Shown: positions 25,429-35,082 of the stretch, in pieces | Numbering within the stretch: position 1 is the stretch's first letter | Layout of the letters: each line of letters begins with the position of its first letter | Assembly (NCBI RefSeq): GCF_030582395.1 | Contig: NZ_CP104383.1 | Coordinates: 272,373 to 336,372 of the forward strand | Origin: Ralstonia pickettii | Lineage (GTDB): Bacteria; Pseudomonadota; Gammaproteobacteria; Burkholderiales; Burkholderiaceae | Reading direction: 5' to 3' | DNA: 64,000 nucleotides | Made by a program: the position numbers and the translations under genes | The notes under the pieces: generated by a model | What the model was told of the DNA's origin: nothing | Database searches by the model: none | Seen by the model: only the letters and a program-made list of their open reading frames with translations

Positions 25429-27093
25429 TCAGAACTTCAAGACCTTGGGCACCTTGCCCGTGTAGTCAAACCCGTCTACCTTGAGGAGGGCCTCAATGAC
25501 TTCGAGCTTCGATTGGTTGAACAGCTTGGAAAAGCGATCGCCGAGCGCGTTGCGCATGCCCAGCTCGTCGGCGAGAGCCTTCAACTCCGATTTGGTCAGG
25601 AGTTCCAGAAAATCCTTGGATTTCTGAAGGTTCCAGTGCTTGGTCAGGTCGAGCGCGTGGTACTTGCAGAGCGACGTCAAGACAGGCACATCGATTCCTT
25701 CGATCGCGGCAAGCGCGAGCGAGATCGTCAGATTGAGCCGCTTGTCAGTAGCCAGGCCGGCCACAGAGATAAGGTTCTTCGAGAGATCGGTGGGAGAGCT
25801 GGTCTCGTCCGCGATCCGTTCAAAGAGCGTCCCCATCTTGTCGCTGGTGATGGTGCGTGCATGACCGGACAGCGAAAGTGCGAGGAGATAGTGGTTGGCC
25901 GTTGCTTCGTTGGCCGCCACCTCCCGGCGTAGCGCCTTGCGCCACACCCCTTGTCGGTAGGTCTTCACCTTGTCCGACTCGGCAATCGACGTGGCCGCGT
26001 GTTCGGCCTTTCCGCCCTTGTCCGCGCCCTCCTTGGCCGGCGCGGCTTTGGGGCCCTTAACAGTAGACGGCGCTTCAGCGCGCTCGGCCTTGATCCTCGC
26101 TGCAACCTTCTTGGCATTGCAGGACGGATCAAAACACTGACCACGGAAGACCTTGCCCAGGCTGTCCGGCAGACCACTCACCGCGGCGCCGAAATTCTGG
26201 CAGCCGTGACATGCTTTCGCCTGTTCGGCACCGACTCCCGTCGGTCCCTCCACCTGCAATTGCACGCGCGTGTGGTTGTCGCCAGCGCGGACGATACGGA
26301 TAACCGGGTATTCGTCCTTCAGGCCGTACGAGATACCTTCCAGCTGCGTCTCGGTCTTGCCCTTGTAGCAGGTCGGGTTGGTACAGCTACCGGAGGAAAT
26401 CGCCTCGGAAAACATCACCGACTGCAATTCCGAGTTGTGCGCGCATGTCGCACACTCGCTCTTGTCGAAGATCGCGTCCTTCAGGTTGCAGGCAGCTTGT
26501 TCGATGGCCTTCTTGAGGTCCGCCACCGTCTTTTTCTCTTGCAGAATGATCGGCAAGAACAGGTCCTGCTTTTCCTTCGTCAGGGTCGCAAGCAGCTCGG
26601 CATGCCCAAGCTGGATGGAACGCGTGTTCAGCGCGTCCAGCACCGCAGGACTGCAGTTCATTAGCGCCAGCCGGCGGTCGAGGGTCGATCGCGGCCAGCC
26701 GAGTTGGCGGGCAGCTTCATCGCGGTCACCTTTCAGGTCCCCAACGATGTCCGCGGCCGCAACGGCTTCTTCAGACGGCGCCATGTCGGCGCGCTGAACG
26801 TTCTCGATGAGCGCCAGCCGGCGCGCTTCCCCTTCCGTCATCTCACGGATGACAACGGGCATGTCGTAATCGTCACCGCAGGCAGCTTTCGCCCCACGGT
26901 ACCGGCGCTCGCCAGCGACCAGTTCGTAGGTGCCGTCCTCAAGAGGGCGCACCAGTACAGGTTGAATTACGCCATCCTCACGGATGGACTCCGTGATCTC
27001 CGCCATTTTCGCGGGATCGAAGTACTTCCGGGGGTTCTTGCCCGGCCGGATTTGGCCGAGTTTGACGGTGACGCTCTGTTGGTTTTCTTGCAT
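25429..27093 (-). CDS. PRTRC system ParB family protein
   Basis: A 554-aa protein. N-terminal ParB/Srx-like domain (NPRKYFDP, VIQPVLVRPL, ELVAGERRYRGAK, ALIENVQRADM) followed by a helix-turn-helix (AARQLGWPRSTLDRRLALM). The centre holds a Cys-rich part (CATCAHNS, CTNPTCYKGK, CHGCQNF, CFDPSC) not found in ordinary ParB, then a helical C-terminal domain. The ATG at 27093 has GGAG 9 nt upstream. ParB-type proteins bind centromere sites; no ParA-type ATPase is in the window. Confidence 0.9.
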   Translation of the reverse strand: MQENQQSVTVKLGQIRPGKNPRKYFDPAKMAEITESIREDGVIQPVLVRPLEDGTYELVAGERRYRGAKAACGDDYDMPVVIREMTEGEARRLALIENVQRADMAPSEEAVAAADIVGDLKGDRDEAARQLGWPRSTLDRRLALMNCSPAVLDALNTRSIQLGHAELLATLTKEKQDLFLPIILQEKKTVADLKKAIEQAACNLKDAIFDKSECATCAHNSELQSVMFSEAISSGSCTNPTCYKGKTETQLEGISYGLKDEYPVIRIVRAGDNHTRVQLQVEGPTGVGAEQAKACHGCQNFGAAVSGLPDSLGKVFRGQCFDPSCNAKKVAARIKAERAEAPSTVKGPKAAPAKEGADKGGKAEHAATSIAESDKVKTYRQGVWRKALRREVAANEATANHYLLALSLSGHARTITSDKMGTLFERIADETSSPTDLSKNLISVAGLATDKRLNLTISLALAAIEGIDVPVLTSLCKYHALDLTKHWNLQKSKDFLELLTKSELKALADELGMRNALGDRFSKLFNQSKLEVIEALLKVDGFDYTGKVPKVLKF

Positions 27094-27103
27094 TTGTGGG
27101 TTC

Positions 27104-27274
27104 TCCAGGGATGGAAAAGGGGAACCCGTTGCCGCACCGGGAACAGGTTCCCGATGGGATGGAAAATGAAAGCGAGGGCCACCGAACCGCTGGCCCTCGG
27201 ACAACCGCGAGACGCTGCGCGTCCTGCGATCAGGAGATCGATGCGTCAAAGACGCGGAGTGAGCTTTGAGAATA
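27104..27274 (-). promoter_or_regulatory. Leader element 6 upstream of ParB
   Basis: Plus sense TCGATGCGTC-AAA-GACGCGGAG at 27238-27259; -10-like TATTCT at 27269-27274, 12 nt upstream. Further hairpins follow (TCCTG/CAGGA; a strong CGAGGGCCA/TGGCCCTCG), then the CCATCCCATC tag and CGGGAACCTGTTCCCG, before the ParB start. Confidence 0.7.
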
Positions 27275-27359
27275 CCGGAAACACGTCTGCGGTGCCAGAC
27301 AGCGGATCCCCCTCCGCAGATGGGGACCCGCTCTTGCGCGAGGCCGGCCAGTGGCCAAC

Positions 27360-28292
27360 CTAGAACAACGACAATTGCTCACGTTGCCGGGCAATTTCAG
27401 CGTGCTGTTGCGGCACCGCTTCAATGATGGCCGGCGCTTGCGGCGGTTCAATCGCCTCCAGAATCGACAGGACCGTACCCATTTCTGCGGGCACGAAATT
27501 GCGTTCGGAATCAACGGGCGGGGAGGTTTCCTGGCTACGCTCACGCGCAGCCAGTTTCCGGTTCCACCCGCCAAGCACGTGCGCTGGTGTGTACCAAACC
27601 TCGCGCTCCTCAAGCATCAATGAGTTGCCAAGGATGACAACCGCAGGGATATGGAGCAAGGCCAGCTGCACATACGTCATGTGTACGCACCGTGGATCGA
27701 TATCGATGCACGTTGCATGCATGGCCGTCTGGTAGTTGTGGCCCGCCTGATGCATAGCCTCCGCCATTGCGATCACCATGCCACCAGCGCCGCAGGTTGG
27801 CTCCATCACGGTGATGAAGCCATGTTCCGCGACGTCCGGATCATGGTCATTGACCTGCATCGCAGCCATCATGCTGGATACCGAATAGGGCGTGAAAAAC
27901 TGCCCCGCCCTATCGTTGCCCAGCTCAAGCAGCATGTAGGTGTGACCAAGCACATCGCCAAAGCCACCGGCGACTCTGACCGGCGCCGGCGACCCGGGAA
28001 GGACATCAGTCATCCGGCGCTCGTAAGTGAGCACGAGGTGGCCAAGCATCTTCGGGAACTGGTCCACTTCTTCTTTGGTGTACTTCTTGACGATCTCCAT
28101 GTACCGAGCCTCTCGGCCGTCTCGCTGAGCGAGATCGACCGCATTGCTGAGGCTCAGTGCGGACATCTCAACGAAGTCGGAGAACACATCGCTTGCGCGG
28201 TGACGGTACCCGAAGGCCTTGATCAAATCGACCAAGGCCTTTTGGTGTTCGTCGGCGGTCTCCAGGTGCCGGCGTTGTGCTGCCCTGCTCAT
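27360..28292 (-). CDS. N6-methyltransferase-like protein lacking the NPPY motif
   Basis: A 310-aa protein with GQFFTPYSV and the AdoMet motif EPTCGAGGMVIAMAEA, then CIDIDPRCVHMTYVQLALLHI as in HsdM/Type I-like N6-adenine methylases. Where an NPPY/NPPF catalytic motif should follow there is only GNSLMLEEREVWYTP. The protein is short for HsdM (about 500 aa). It may be a degenerate or non-catalytic methylase, or use a different site. The ATG overlaps the upstream TGA (ATGA). Confidence 0.7.
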   Translation of the reverse strand: MSRAAQRRHLETADEHQKALVDLIKAFGYRHRASDVFSDFVEMSALSLSNAVDLAQRDGREARYMEIVKKYTKEEVDQFPKMLGHLVLTYERRMTDVLPGSPAPVRVAGGFGDVLGHTYMLLELGNDRAGQFFTPYSVSSMMAAMQVNDHDPDVAEHGFITVMEPTCGAGGMVIAMAEAMHQAGHNYQTAMHATCIDIDPRCVHMTYVQLALLHIPAVVILGNSLMLEEREVWYTPAHVLGGWNRKLAARERSQETSPPVDSERNFVPAEMGTVLSILEAIEPPQAPAIIEAVPQQHAEIARQREQLSLF

Positions 28293-28663
28293 TGCAGAGC
28301 CCCAACTCGCACATTGAAGCGCTGGTTCAGCGATGCGCAAAAGGCATCCATGTCGGGGACCGCGCCAATAGCCAGAGCGGCTTTGATGTCGGCTTCAGCG
28401 ACCCGGAGTTCCGATTCCACATCGATAGTCGATGCCACACTAGTCGAAGCATTGCTGCGCACAGTCTCCACAACAGCACGTGCAATTCGCACACAGAACA
28501 GCTCGAACTCGTGTGTTACCTCAGCTTCTTTCCTGATCCGCGTTGCACGCAACGATGGATCGAGGATTGGCAAGGCCTCCTGTTCGAAACGAGCCACCAC
28601 CAGGTAGCTTTCGAAGGCTTTGAGCTGTGCTTCTTTGAAACGCTGAATAACGGCGTTGAACAT
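28289..28663 (-). CDS. Hypothetical helical protein, 124 aa
   Basis: Almost all-helical (MFNAVIQRFKEAQLKAFESY), no family recognised. GGAGA precedes the ATG. It overlaps the methyltransferase-like start by 4 bp, so it is probably its partner. Confidence 0.6.
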   Translation of the reverse strand: MFNAVIQRFKEAQLKAFESYLVVARFEQEALPILDPSLRATRIRKEAEVTHEFELFCVRIARAVVETVRSNASTSVASTIDVESELRVAEADIKAALAIGAVPDMDAFCASLNQRFNVRVGALQ

Positions 28664-29014
28664 GGAACGTCTCCAGAAAATGGACGAGAGACGTCCCTGC
28701 TGGGACGGCTCCCAGCGGGGAAGAAGATGGAACGACCTGACCGACCAGCGCTAACGAATCGGCGTGCGTAGGCACACCGCGACGTAGCGAAGTTCGCTCA
28801 GGTGTTCAAGGGAAAGACCGGCCGCAGAATGCGAACGATAGGCCGACACGTGCAGTGTCGGAGATGAAACCGGACCCTACAGCTGTGGGGGAAACAAGAT
28901 GTAGGCCGCCCAGATGGCGGTCAAAATCGATGCGTCGTAGACGCGGCAAACCGTTTCAGAATATCGCAGTTGCTCTGCATTTTCCAGCAGCTGCGCGCAC
29001 GCGCGCCCAGCCCG
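28664..29014 (-). promoter_or_regulatory. Leader element 7 and gene-free leader of the methyltransferase-like operon
   Basis: About 350 bp with no gene. Leader element 7, plus sense TCGATGCGTC-GTA-GACGCGG (28927-28946), has TATTCT (28958-28963) 12 nt upstream. Downstream on the minus strand are hairpins CCGCC/GGCGG, CCGACAC/GTGTCGG, and CCCTGCTGGGA/CTCCCAGCGGGG. Confidence 0.65.
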
Positions 29015-29503
29015 CTACCACCTTCCTGGCATCGGCCGCGTCATTGCAGCGCTCCGCAAGCGATTGACGACGGCCCAGCGATAGTGGTCCTTCTCCTCTG
29101 GTTCTTGCATCCCTGAGAAGTCTGGCATCAACCCCGCCAGCAGGCCCGGTGCGTCCTCACGAAGCACGCCGTCAGCGATGAGCTTGTTGCGTAGTAGCTT
29201 GGAGACGCTCCAGCCAATCTCCTTGAACGCCACATAGTCCCAACGAGCTGGAATGAGGTCCTCGCTGAACCACGCTTCGCCGCCGTGCCCAACAACCCCC
29301 ACCACAGTGTGGTGTATGCCTTGCGAATCCGAATGCACGCGCGCCTCGAACCGCAGCACATGCGGCTCCGGGAACCAGAAGACGCGATCCAGCATGCGCG
29401 CGAAGGCCTGCGCCTCAATGCTGGCCAGTGCCTGGTCTTCAGCCTCCCCAAACTGGGAGCAGGGTTCGGCCTTTGGGCGGCCGCCTATTTCAACTTCTCG
29501 CAT
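29015..29503 (-). CDS. Hypothetical protein, 162 aa
   Basis: Soluble protein with VHSDSQGIHHTVVGVVGHGG and a helical C-terminal half. No family recognised and no good ribosome site, so the start is uncertain. Confidence 0.5.
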   Translation of the reverse strand: MREVEIGGRPKAEPCSQFGEAEDQALASIEAQAFARMLDRVFWFPEPHVLRFEARVHSDSQGIHHTVVGVVGHGGEAWFSEDLIPARWDYVAFKEIGWSVSKLLRNKLIADGVLREDAPGLLAGLMPDFSGMQEPEEKDHYRWAVVNRLRSAAMTRPMPGRW

Positions 29504-29675
29504 GTCGTGTGCTGTGGTGTGGGAATGCGGCGAAAGCCCACGCGAATATCGAGCTTTTGCTTGATTCGATCGTCGTTGCCCGCCCCAAAATCGTACCGGC
29601 CAGTTCGCTCAACCGGCGCCATTGACTTCGCAGCCATGCCGGTAACTTGGAACCATATCCCGATGGTTTTCCGAC

Positions 29676-30110
29676 ATGCGCTTCACACGTTATCTCCGTT
29701 ACTACCCGATCGATTTTACCTCGCGCCGCGAGGCCGCTTTCGCTCGCAAGCAGGCCCGCGAGCGTGCGCGCTATCCCCTGTTTCCCGAGCACATAGCCGA
29801 GTCACAACGCACCGTCGCTGACGAAATCGCCCTGCGCCAGCGTCGTTCCGACAGTCTGGAGCTGCGTATGCGCGCGCTCCAGGCCAAACACTGGCGCAAA
29901 GGTCGCAGCATGTACTTCGCCCAACCGGCGGCCGTTCGTGCCCACATCCAGGAAGCGTGGCGAGCATGGCGTGGCCCCACCACTCCCAACAACTTCATCT
30001 ATGTAGTTGAGCAGCAAACCGGCGAGGGCGAGCGCCGCCGTGCGGCGATCCGGGAGAGGGATGCGGCGTTTCGCGCGTCTCTCGTTGACACACAACTGAC
30101 CCTCGCCTGA
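29676..30110 (+). CDS. Basic Arg-rich hypothetical protein, 144 aa
   Basis: Starts MRFTRYLRYYPIDFTSRREA; helical, Arg/Gln-rich. It is followed by the UvrD-like helicase ATG after one base and is therefore its likely operon partner. Family unknown. Confidence 0.55.
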   Translation: MRFTRYLRYYPIDFTSRREAAFARKQARERARYPLFPEHIAESQRTVADEIALRQRRSDSLELRMRALQAKHWRKGRSMYFAQPAAVRAHIQEAWRAWRGPTTPNNFIYVVEQQTGEGERRRAAIRERDAAFRASLVDTQLTLA

Positions 30111-30111
30111 C

Positions 30112-31572
30112 ATGCAGCCTACCGAAGAGCAAACCGCTGTCGTTGATGCGTCCTTGGATGGCGAACCGTTGAAGGTTGACGCTCGTGCGGGCGCCGGCAA
30201 GACCTCCACCCTAGGCCTCGTCTCGACCGCCAAAGGGCGGGCTCGTGGTGTCTATTTGGCCTTCAATCGCCTCATTGCGGAGGAGGCCAAGCGCAAGTTC
30301 CCTTTGTCCGTGCGGTGCGGAACGGTCAACTCCCAGGCATACAGATCCGTATCGGCCGACATCACCCGGAAGCTCCGTAATCCGTTGGAGCCCAACTACC
30401 TCCTCGCAGAGCGATTCGGCCTACAGCCTATCAAGGTCCCGACAACGATCGGGAAGAACCTTGAACTGACCTCCGCCAAGCTTGGCCGGATGGTGCGAGA
30501 CGGCTTGGCCAGGTTCTGTGGCTCTGCCAAGCCGACGCCGCTCGATTGGCACATCCCGGTCGATCCGCTGATCACCGAGCAAGCGGCTGAAGCGCTACGC
30601 CATGCGCTGCTGCCTTCGGTCGTCAAGCTCTGGGAGGAATCACAAAACCCCCAATCCCCGGGCGCTATCTCCCACGACGTGTACGTCAAGCTGTGGCAGT
30701 TGAGCCGGCCGACCATCCCTGCCGACTACATCCTATTCGATGAGTCGCAAGACGCAAACGGCCTGATGCTTTCGGTGCTTCGACGCCAATCGGCCCAGGT
30801 GATCTATGTCGGCGACCCGTACCAACAGATCTACGAGTGGCGCGGTGCCGTCAACGCGATGGACCACATCAAGGCGCAGAAGCGTGCGCTGACGCTGTCC
30901 TTCCGCTTTGGCGAGCCGATCGCTGCGCTGGCGACCCGCATCCTGCGCACGATGGACGAGGAAGTGCCCGTCAGGGGCCAGGCCAGCATTGCATCGCGTA
31001 TCCACAAGGACATCTCGCCGAGCGAGCTGAAGGTCAACGCCGTGCTTTGCCGCAAGAATGCAACGGTGCTGTCCTATGTCGCCGATGGTCTCCAACGCGG
31101 CGAAAAGGTCGCGATCCGCGCCAATATCCGCGACATCATGGCCTTCCTGGACGGCGCCGAACGGCTGATGTGCGGCCAGCGGACCGACTATCCGACCGCG
31201 CTATCCCTGTTCGCCAACTGGTCGGAGGTGCAGGACTACGCCGACTCGTTTGCCGGGCGAGACCTGAAGCCGTTCGTCAAGCTGATCGACGATGAAGGCA
31301 TCCCCTACGTCCGCCAGCTGCTTAGCACTGTCAGCCCAGAGTCCGAAGCCGATTACGTGGTCTCGACCATCCATCAGGTCAAGGGCCTTGAGTACGACTC
31401 GGTCCGCATTGCCGGCGACTTCAGGTTCAAGACGGACGACGACGGCAAGTACACGATGGACACGGAAGAGAAGCGCCTCCTCTATGTCGCACTCACGCGC
31501 GCCAAGCGCAACCTGGACATCACTGCCATCCAAGTTGACATGCACAGAATGTTCCGGGATGCCGGGGTGTAA
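30112..31572 (+). CDS. UvrD/Rep-family helicase-like ATPase
   Basis: A 486-aa protein: Walker A DARAGAGKTST (about 23-33), ILFDESQDANG motif II, YVGDPYQQIYEWRGA motif III, TIHQVKGLEYDSV motif V and LLYVALTRAKRNL motif VI, all superfamily I landmarks. It is short for UvrD, closer to FBH1-like or phage helicases, and lacks the long 2B insertion. It acts on DNA ends or forks; the target is unknown. Confidence 0.85.
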   Translation: MQPTEEQTAVVDASLDGEPLKVDARAGAGKTSTLGLVSTAKGRARGVYLAFNRLIAEEAKRKFPLSVRCGTVNSQAYRSVSADITRKLRNPLEPNYLLAERFGLQPIKVPTTIGKNLELTSAKLGRMVRDGLARFCGSAKPTPLDWHIPVDPLITEQAAEALRHALLPSVVKLWEESQNPQSPGAISHDVYVKLWQLSRPTIPADYILFDESQDANGLMLSVLRRQSAQVIYVGDPYQQIYEWRGAVNAMDHIKAQKRALTLSFRFGEPIAALATRILRTMDEEVPVRGQASIASRIHKDISPSELKVNAVLCRKNATVLSYVADGLQRGEKVAIRANIRDIMAFLDGAERLMCGQRTDYPTALSLFANWSEVQDYADSFAGRDLKPFVKLIDDEGIPYVRQLLSTVSPESEADYVVSTIHQVKGLEYDSVRIAGDFRFKTDDDGKYTMDTEEKRLLYVALTRAKRNLDITAIQVDMHRMFRDAGV

Positions 31573-31583
31573 AGGGGCACACC

Positions 31584-32804
31584 ATGATCAAGATCCGGAT
31601 CGGCCCGTCCGACTTCGACCTTGCTGAGGTGCTGGAGAACCCGGGCCGCTACACAACCCAGCTCGAGCGCGCCAAGCGAATTCAAGGGTTCGCCGAGTGC
31701 GGCTGCACAGAGCATGCCCCTCGGCCGAAGCTCGTCATCCGGCGCCTCCGGTCGGCGTTCATCCTGGCGCGCTGGCCAGATGCCAACTACAAGCATCGTC
31801 AGGGGTGCCCGTTTCAGGAACGCAAAGGCCACGCCACGGCGACGGCAAGAACCAAGGGCCCATTCCAAACCCGGAACGGCAAGCACCTCATTCAGCTTGA
31901 TCTGTCCTTGGAGGTTACACAGCCCGGCACCGGCCAGCCTGGCCCGCGATCACCCCAGGCCTCCAGTGCGCCGCGAGCGCATCGCCGATCGGCACCTCTC
32001 CTCGCATTTCTCGAATACGCCTGGGAGGCGGCTGGATTGCACGCGTGGGCCGATCAGGGATACCGCGGTTGGAATGCATGCTGGTCCATGCTCAGTGCCG
32101 AGTTCGCCGACGCGAAAATCAACGGCCGCCCGGCAGCCGATGTGCTGCACATCATGCGCAGGTGGGACCCGGAACATAAGGCCGAGATCCTTGCCGAGTT
32201 CGATGCATTCGTCGCGCGGCTGACCACTGCTGGCACCACGACGCACCGGGGGCTGATCATCGGCGAGGTCGGCGAGTTCAAACCGAGCGCTCACGGCGGC
32301 ATGCTGGTGCTGCGCCAAAGCCACCAGCGGTATTTCATGTCCAATGCGCTGTTTCAGAAGGTCTCACGCTCCTACGCGACTGCGCTGGCCGGTCTCGGCC
32401 GCAAGGATTTGCGGAGCGTGGCGGTCCTGGCCGTCGAGAAGACCGCCAATGGCTACTTGCACGTCGCCGACATGGCAGCCATGTTGACCAACTCGTCCTT
32501 CCTGCCATGCGACTCGTCGCACGAGGCAGTCATGGCCGACCACCTGATTCGCCTGCAGCGCAGGTTCGAGAAGCCACTGCGCCATGTGGGCGCCGCCGCA
32601 GTCCACCCGGACTTCGAGTTAAAGGATGTCGACCAGCGCACCGTTATCGAAGTGCTCGGCATGACCGGCAACCGCGAGTACGACCGGCGGATGCAGGAAA
32701 AGCGCGAGTACTACGCGACCAACGGTATCCGGTTGGTCGAATGGAACCCGAACAAACACCCCGTAGCGGACACCCGCCTCCCGCCGACACATCGAGACCG
32801 GTGA
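31584..32804 (+). CDS. DUF1173-like protein with a nuclease-like C-terminus
   Basis: A 406-aa protein preceded by AAGGGG. Cys residues near the start (ECGCTE, KHRQGCPFQ) and a C-terminal region with HPDFELKDVDQRTVIEVLGMTG that has the strand-acidic-strand pattern of PD-(D/E)XK nucleases. I assign DUF1173 from length and the Cys-rich start. It follows the helicase by 11 bp, a helicase-nuclease pairing. Confidence 0.6.
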   Translation: MIKIRIGPSDFDLAEVLENPGRYTTQLERAKRIQGFAECGCTEHAPRPKLVIRRLRSAFILARWPDANYKHRQGCPFQERKGHATATARTKGPFQTRNGKHLIQLDLSLEVTQPGTGQPGPRSPQASSAPRAHRRSAPLLAFLEYAWEAAGLHAWADQGYRGWNACWSMLSAEFADAKINGRPAADVLHIMRRWDPEHKAEILAEFDAFVARLTTAGTTTHRGLIIGEVGEFKPSAHGGMLVLRQSHQRYFMSNALFQKVSRSYATALAGLGRKDLRSVAVLAVEKTANGYLHVADMAAMLTNSSFLPCDSSHEAVMADHLIRLQRRFEKPLRHVGAAAVHPDFELKDVDQRTVIEVLGMTGNREYDRRMQEKREYYATNGIRLVEWNPNKHPVADTRLPPTHRDR

Positions 32805-32917
32805 TGAAGACTCCACTGAACCGCTCTGCCGATGGCGCACGCATGCAACCAGGCGCCCCGCTCAGCTCACTCAAGTCGCCGGCGATGACCGGTAACATCG
32901 TCAACAAGGAACCCCCC

Positions 32918-34171
32918 ATGCAAGACACGCAATGCTTGGCAATTCGTGATTGGCTGTTTGACCAGCATGACAGGGTGACCGGCACCGCACGCCTGTTCCG
33001 TTACGTGGCCGTTGTTCCGAACGACAGCGATGTCAAAAGCGCGACGGTCCACTATGCATTGGCGCGCCCGGTTCCGATTACCGGCACGTTCGCTGCCGAG
33101 CCCGACGACATCGTGCGCGAGCTGCTGGCCCAATCGCCTTTCCGGTCCGCCGAATTGCACCTTGCAGAGCACGACGTGCTCAAGGACAGCTGGCCGGTCA
33201 AGTGGGGCCTGACTGCCAAGGACAGCCTCTCGAACTGGCCGGTGCTGGTGCTGAGCGAGCGGGACGACAAGAGCGTGTACGGGGTCGTCATGCGCTCGCC
33301 CAACCTCGAAAGCAATGCTCTTCGTTTTGCGTCGCTCTATTGCGACCCGGAAGAGGTAGGGCTGATCCTGGATCTCTTGATGCTCATGCAGCCCGACGAT
33401 GCGTTCCTGGGCTGGTTCAAGGAGTCAGAGATTGCGGCAAGCGACCTCGAACAGGCGCTCGCGGCCACTCCGCAAACGGATGCAGGCCAAAAATTCGTTT
33501 TGCTGTATCGCACGGACGAATGGCTGTCCGGCATCTGGAATGCAGATCGGCCCATCGTCGAGCGCATCAACCTGACGAGCCTGGCTGATTTCCACGGCAT
33601 TCCGGTCTCACTGGCCAAGAAGCGCCGGCGCGCTGACCTCGAGCAGGCCTGCGACAACCAGACGGTCACGGGTGACTATGACGCACTGGTGAAGGCACTC
33701 ACAGCCGCCGGCGGCGAGATGCCCAGTCGTGGCAGCGACTACGAGGCTGACCCGGCCGTGCGCGTTCTATGCGATTGGTGGAACGGCGCGGCACCCGACG
33801 GCATGCGCCACGCCGGCGCGCTTCGCATCTACGTCTGGTCCGACGAGCGGCGCGTTTTCCTCCCAGGCGATCCCGAGGAGCCGGGCCTGCCGGCCGATGT
33901 GCTGGCGACTCAACCCACCTATGCACTGTTTCAGGAGCCCGGCAAACCCACCGTGGCAGTCGTCTTTTTGCGTGGGCGCGAGCACAACGTGGCGCTGCCC
34001 AACGGGTCGACCCAGATCCAGTTTGCCAACGGCAATCCCTGCTACGTAATTGCGCTTCCGATATCCGTGGCCAATGAGGCCTTCTACTCGGCTCAGGGGT
34101 TGCGCGCGGTGCGCCGCTTCATGGTGACACGCGTGCCAGCGCTGGCCGCCGGCGACCTGCAGGTGGCCTGA
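32918..34171 (+). CDS. Hypothetical protein, 417 aa
   Basis: Start MQDTQCLAIRDWLFDQ with AAGGA 7 nt upstream. Soluble, mixed alpha/beta; one segment (WNADRPIVERINLTSL) and a C-terminal strand-rich part. Family not recognised. Confidence 0.55.
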   Translation: MQDTQCLAIRDWLFDQHDRVTGTARLFRYVAVVPNDSDVKSATVHYALARPVPITGTFAAEPDDIVRELLAQSPFRSAELHLAEHDVLKDSWPVKWGLTAKDSLSNWPVLVLSERDDKSVYGVVMRSPNLESNALRFASLYCDPEEVGLILDLLMLMQPDDAFLGWFKESEIAASDLEQALAATPQTDAGQKFVLLYRTDEWLSGIWNADRPIVERINLTSLADFHGIPVSLAKKRRRADLEQACDNQTVTGDYDALVKALTAAGGEMPSRGSDYEADPAVRVLCDWWNGAAPDGMRHAGALRIYVWSDERRVFLPGDPEEPGLPADVLATQPTYALFQEPGKPTVAVVFLRGREHNVALPNGSTQIQFANGNPCYVIALPISVANEAFYSAQGLRAVRRFMVTRVPALAAGDLQVA

Positions 34172-34210
34172 ACGACTGACTCCCGGGCGTACACGACATC
34201 GGAGGATGGA

Positions 34211-34981
34211 ATGGCAGAGCAATTGATCGACGCAGCGCAAAGCACGCTGGCCAAGGCGCTGTCGGCACTGAGCCGTCGTGCCGACCGGGTGCACTCACAG
34301 CTCTGTGCTGCGCAGCGTATTCGCACGGCCTATCTCGCCGCGCAGGTCGGCATATTGGTGCCGGCCGTCTCTCGGTCGGTTGTTCGTTCGCTTCAGGTCA
34401 GGCTCCCCGCATTCATGACCTCCGACGTCATCGCGGAATTCCACCGCGGGCGCAAATTCCTTGCGGTGTTTCCCCGCAAGCAAACCCGTGAGTCGCTGTC
34501 GATCCTCCAATACGCGCTTACGGCGTATCTCAGTCAGATCCGCTACCAGGAATTGAAGGAATTCGACGCTGAAATTGCCCACCTGCGGGCCTACCTCACT
34601 GACTTGGAACGCGCACGTGAGCAAGCGTCAGACCTTCTGCGGGTGCTCCAGGTGGTGCAGGATCGCGCCGCACCGGTTCCCTCCGAAGCGCAGCCGCTAC
34701 TGGCTCGGATGGCTGGCGCTGGGGATCGACATTGCCGGCGCTCGAACGCCGGCACCGACGGTCGGCGCCGCGCGGCCAGTGCATTGGATGATCAAGACAC
34801 GAACCTATGCGCGTTCGTGTTGGCAGAACTTCCCTCTCGTTTGGGGGAGCTTCTGACGCGCGACAAATCGGCGGCCTTCGACGCGTCGACCGAACGCCCT
34901 CGCGCTGGGCCGACCACTGGCTCGCCACGTTTGCCTGTTCCGGCACTCGACACGCTTGACGCGCAACTCGCGACGGCATGA
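34211..34981 (+). CDS. Hypothetical coiled-coil protein, 256 aa
   Basis: AGGAGG-type site (GGAGG) 5 nt upstream. Helical throughout; the central stretch QELKEFDAEIAHLRAYLTDL looks coiled-coil, and the last 90 residues are low-complexity. Unknown. Confidence 0.5.
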   Translation: MAEQLIDAAQSTLAKALSALSRRADRVHSQLCAAQRIRTAYLAAQVGILVPAVSRSVVRSLQVRLPAFMTSDVIAEFHRGRKFLAVFPRKQTRESLSILQYALTAYLSQIRYQELKEFDAEIAHLRAYLTDLERAREQASDLLRVLQVVQDRAAPVPSEAQPLLARMAGAGDRHCRRSNAGTDGRRRAASALDDQDTNLCAFVLAELPSRLGELLTRDKSAAFDASTERPRAGPTTGSPRLPVPALDTLDAQLATA

Positions 34982-35082
34982 CCACCGAGCGGCTGGTGCC
35001 ATCCCTTGACTTTGTACTGGGCTGGCTACGCTGATCTGAATCCATTGCCACCCGAGGCCAGCCGCCTCGCACACAATTGACG

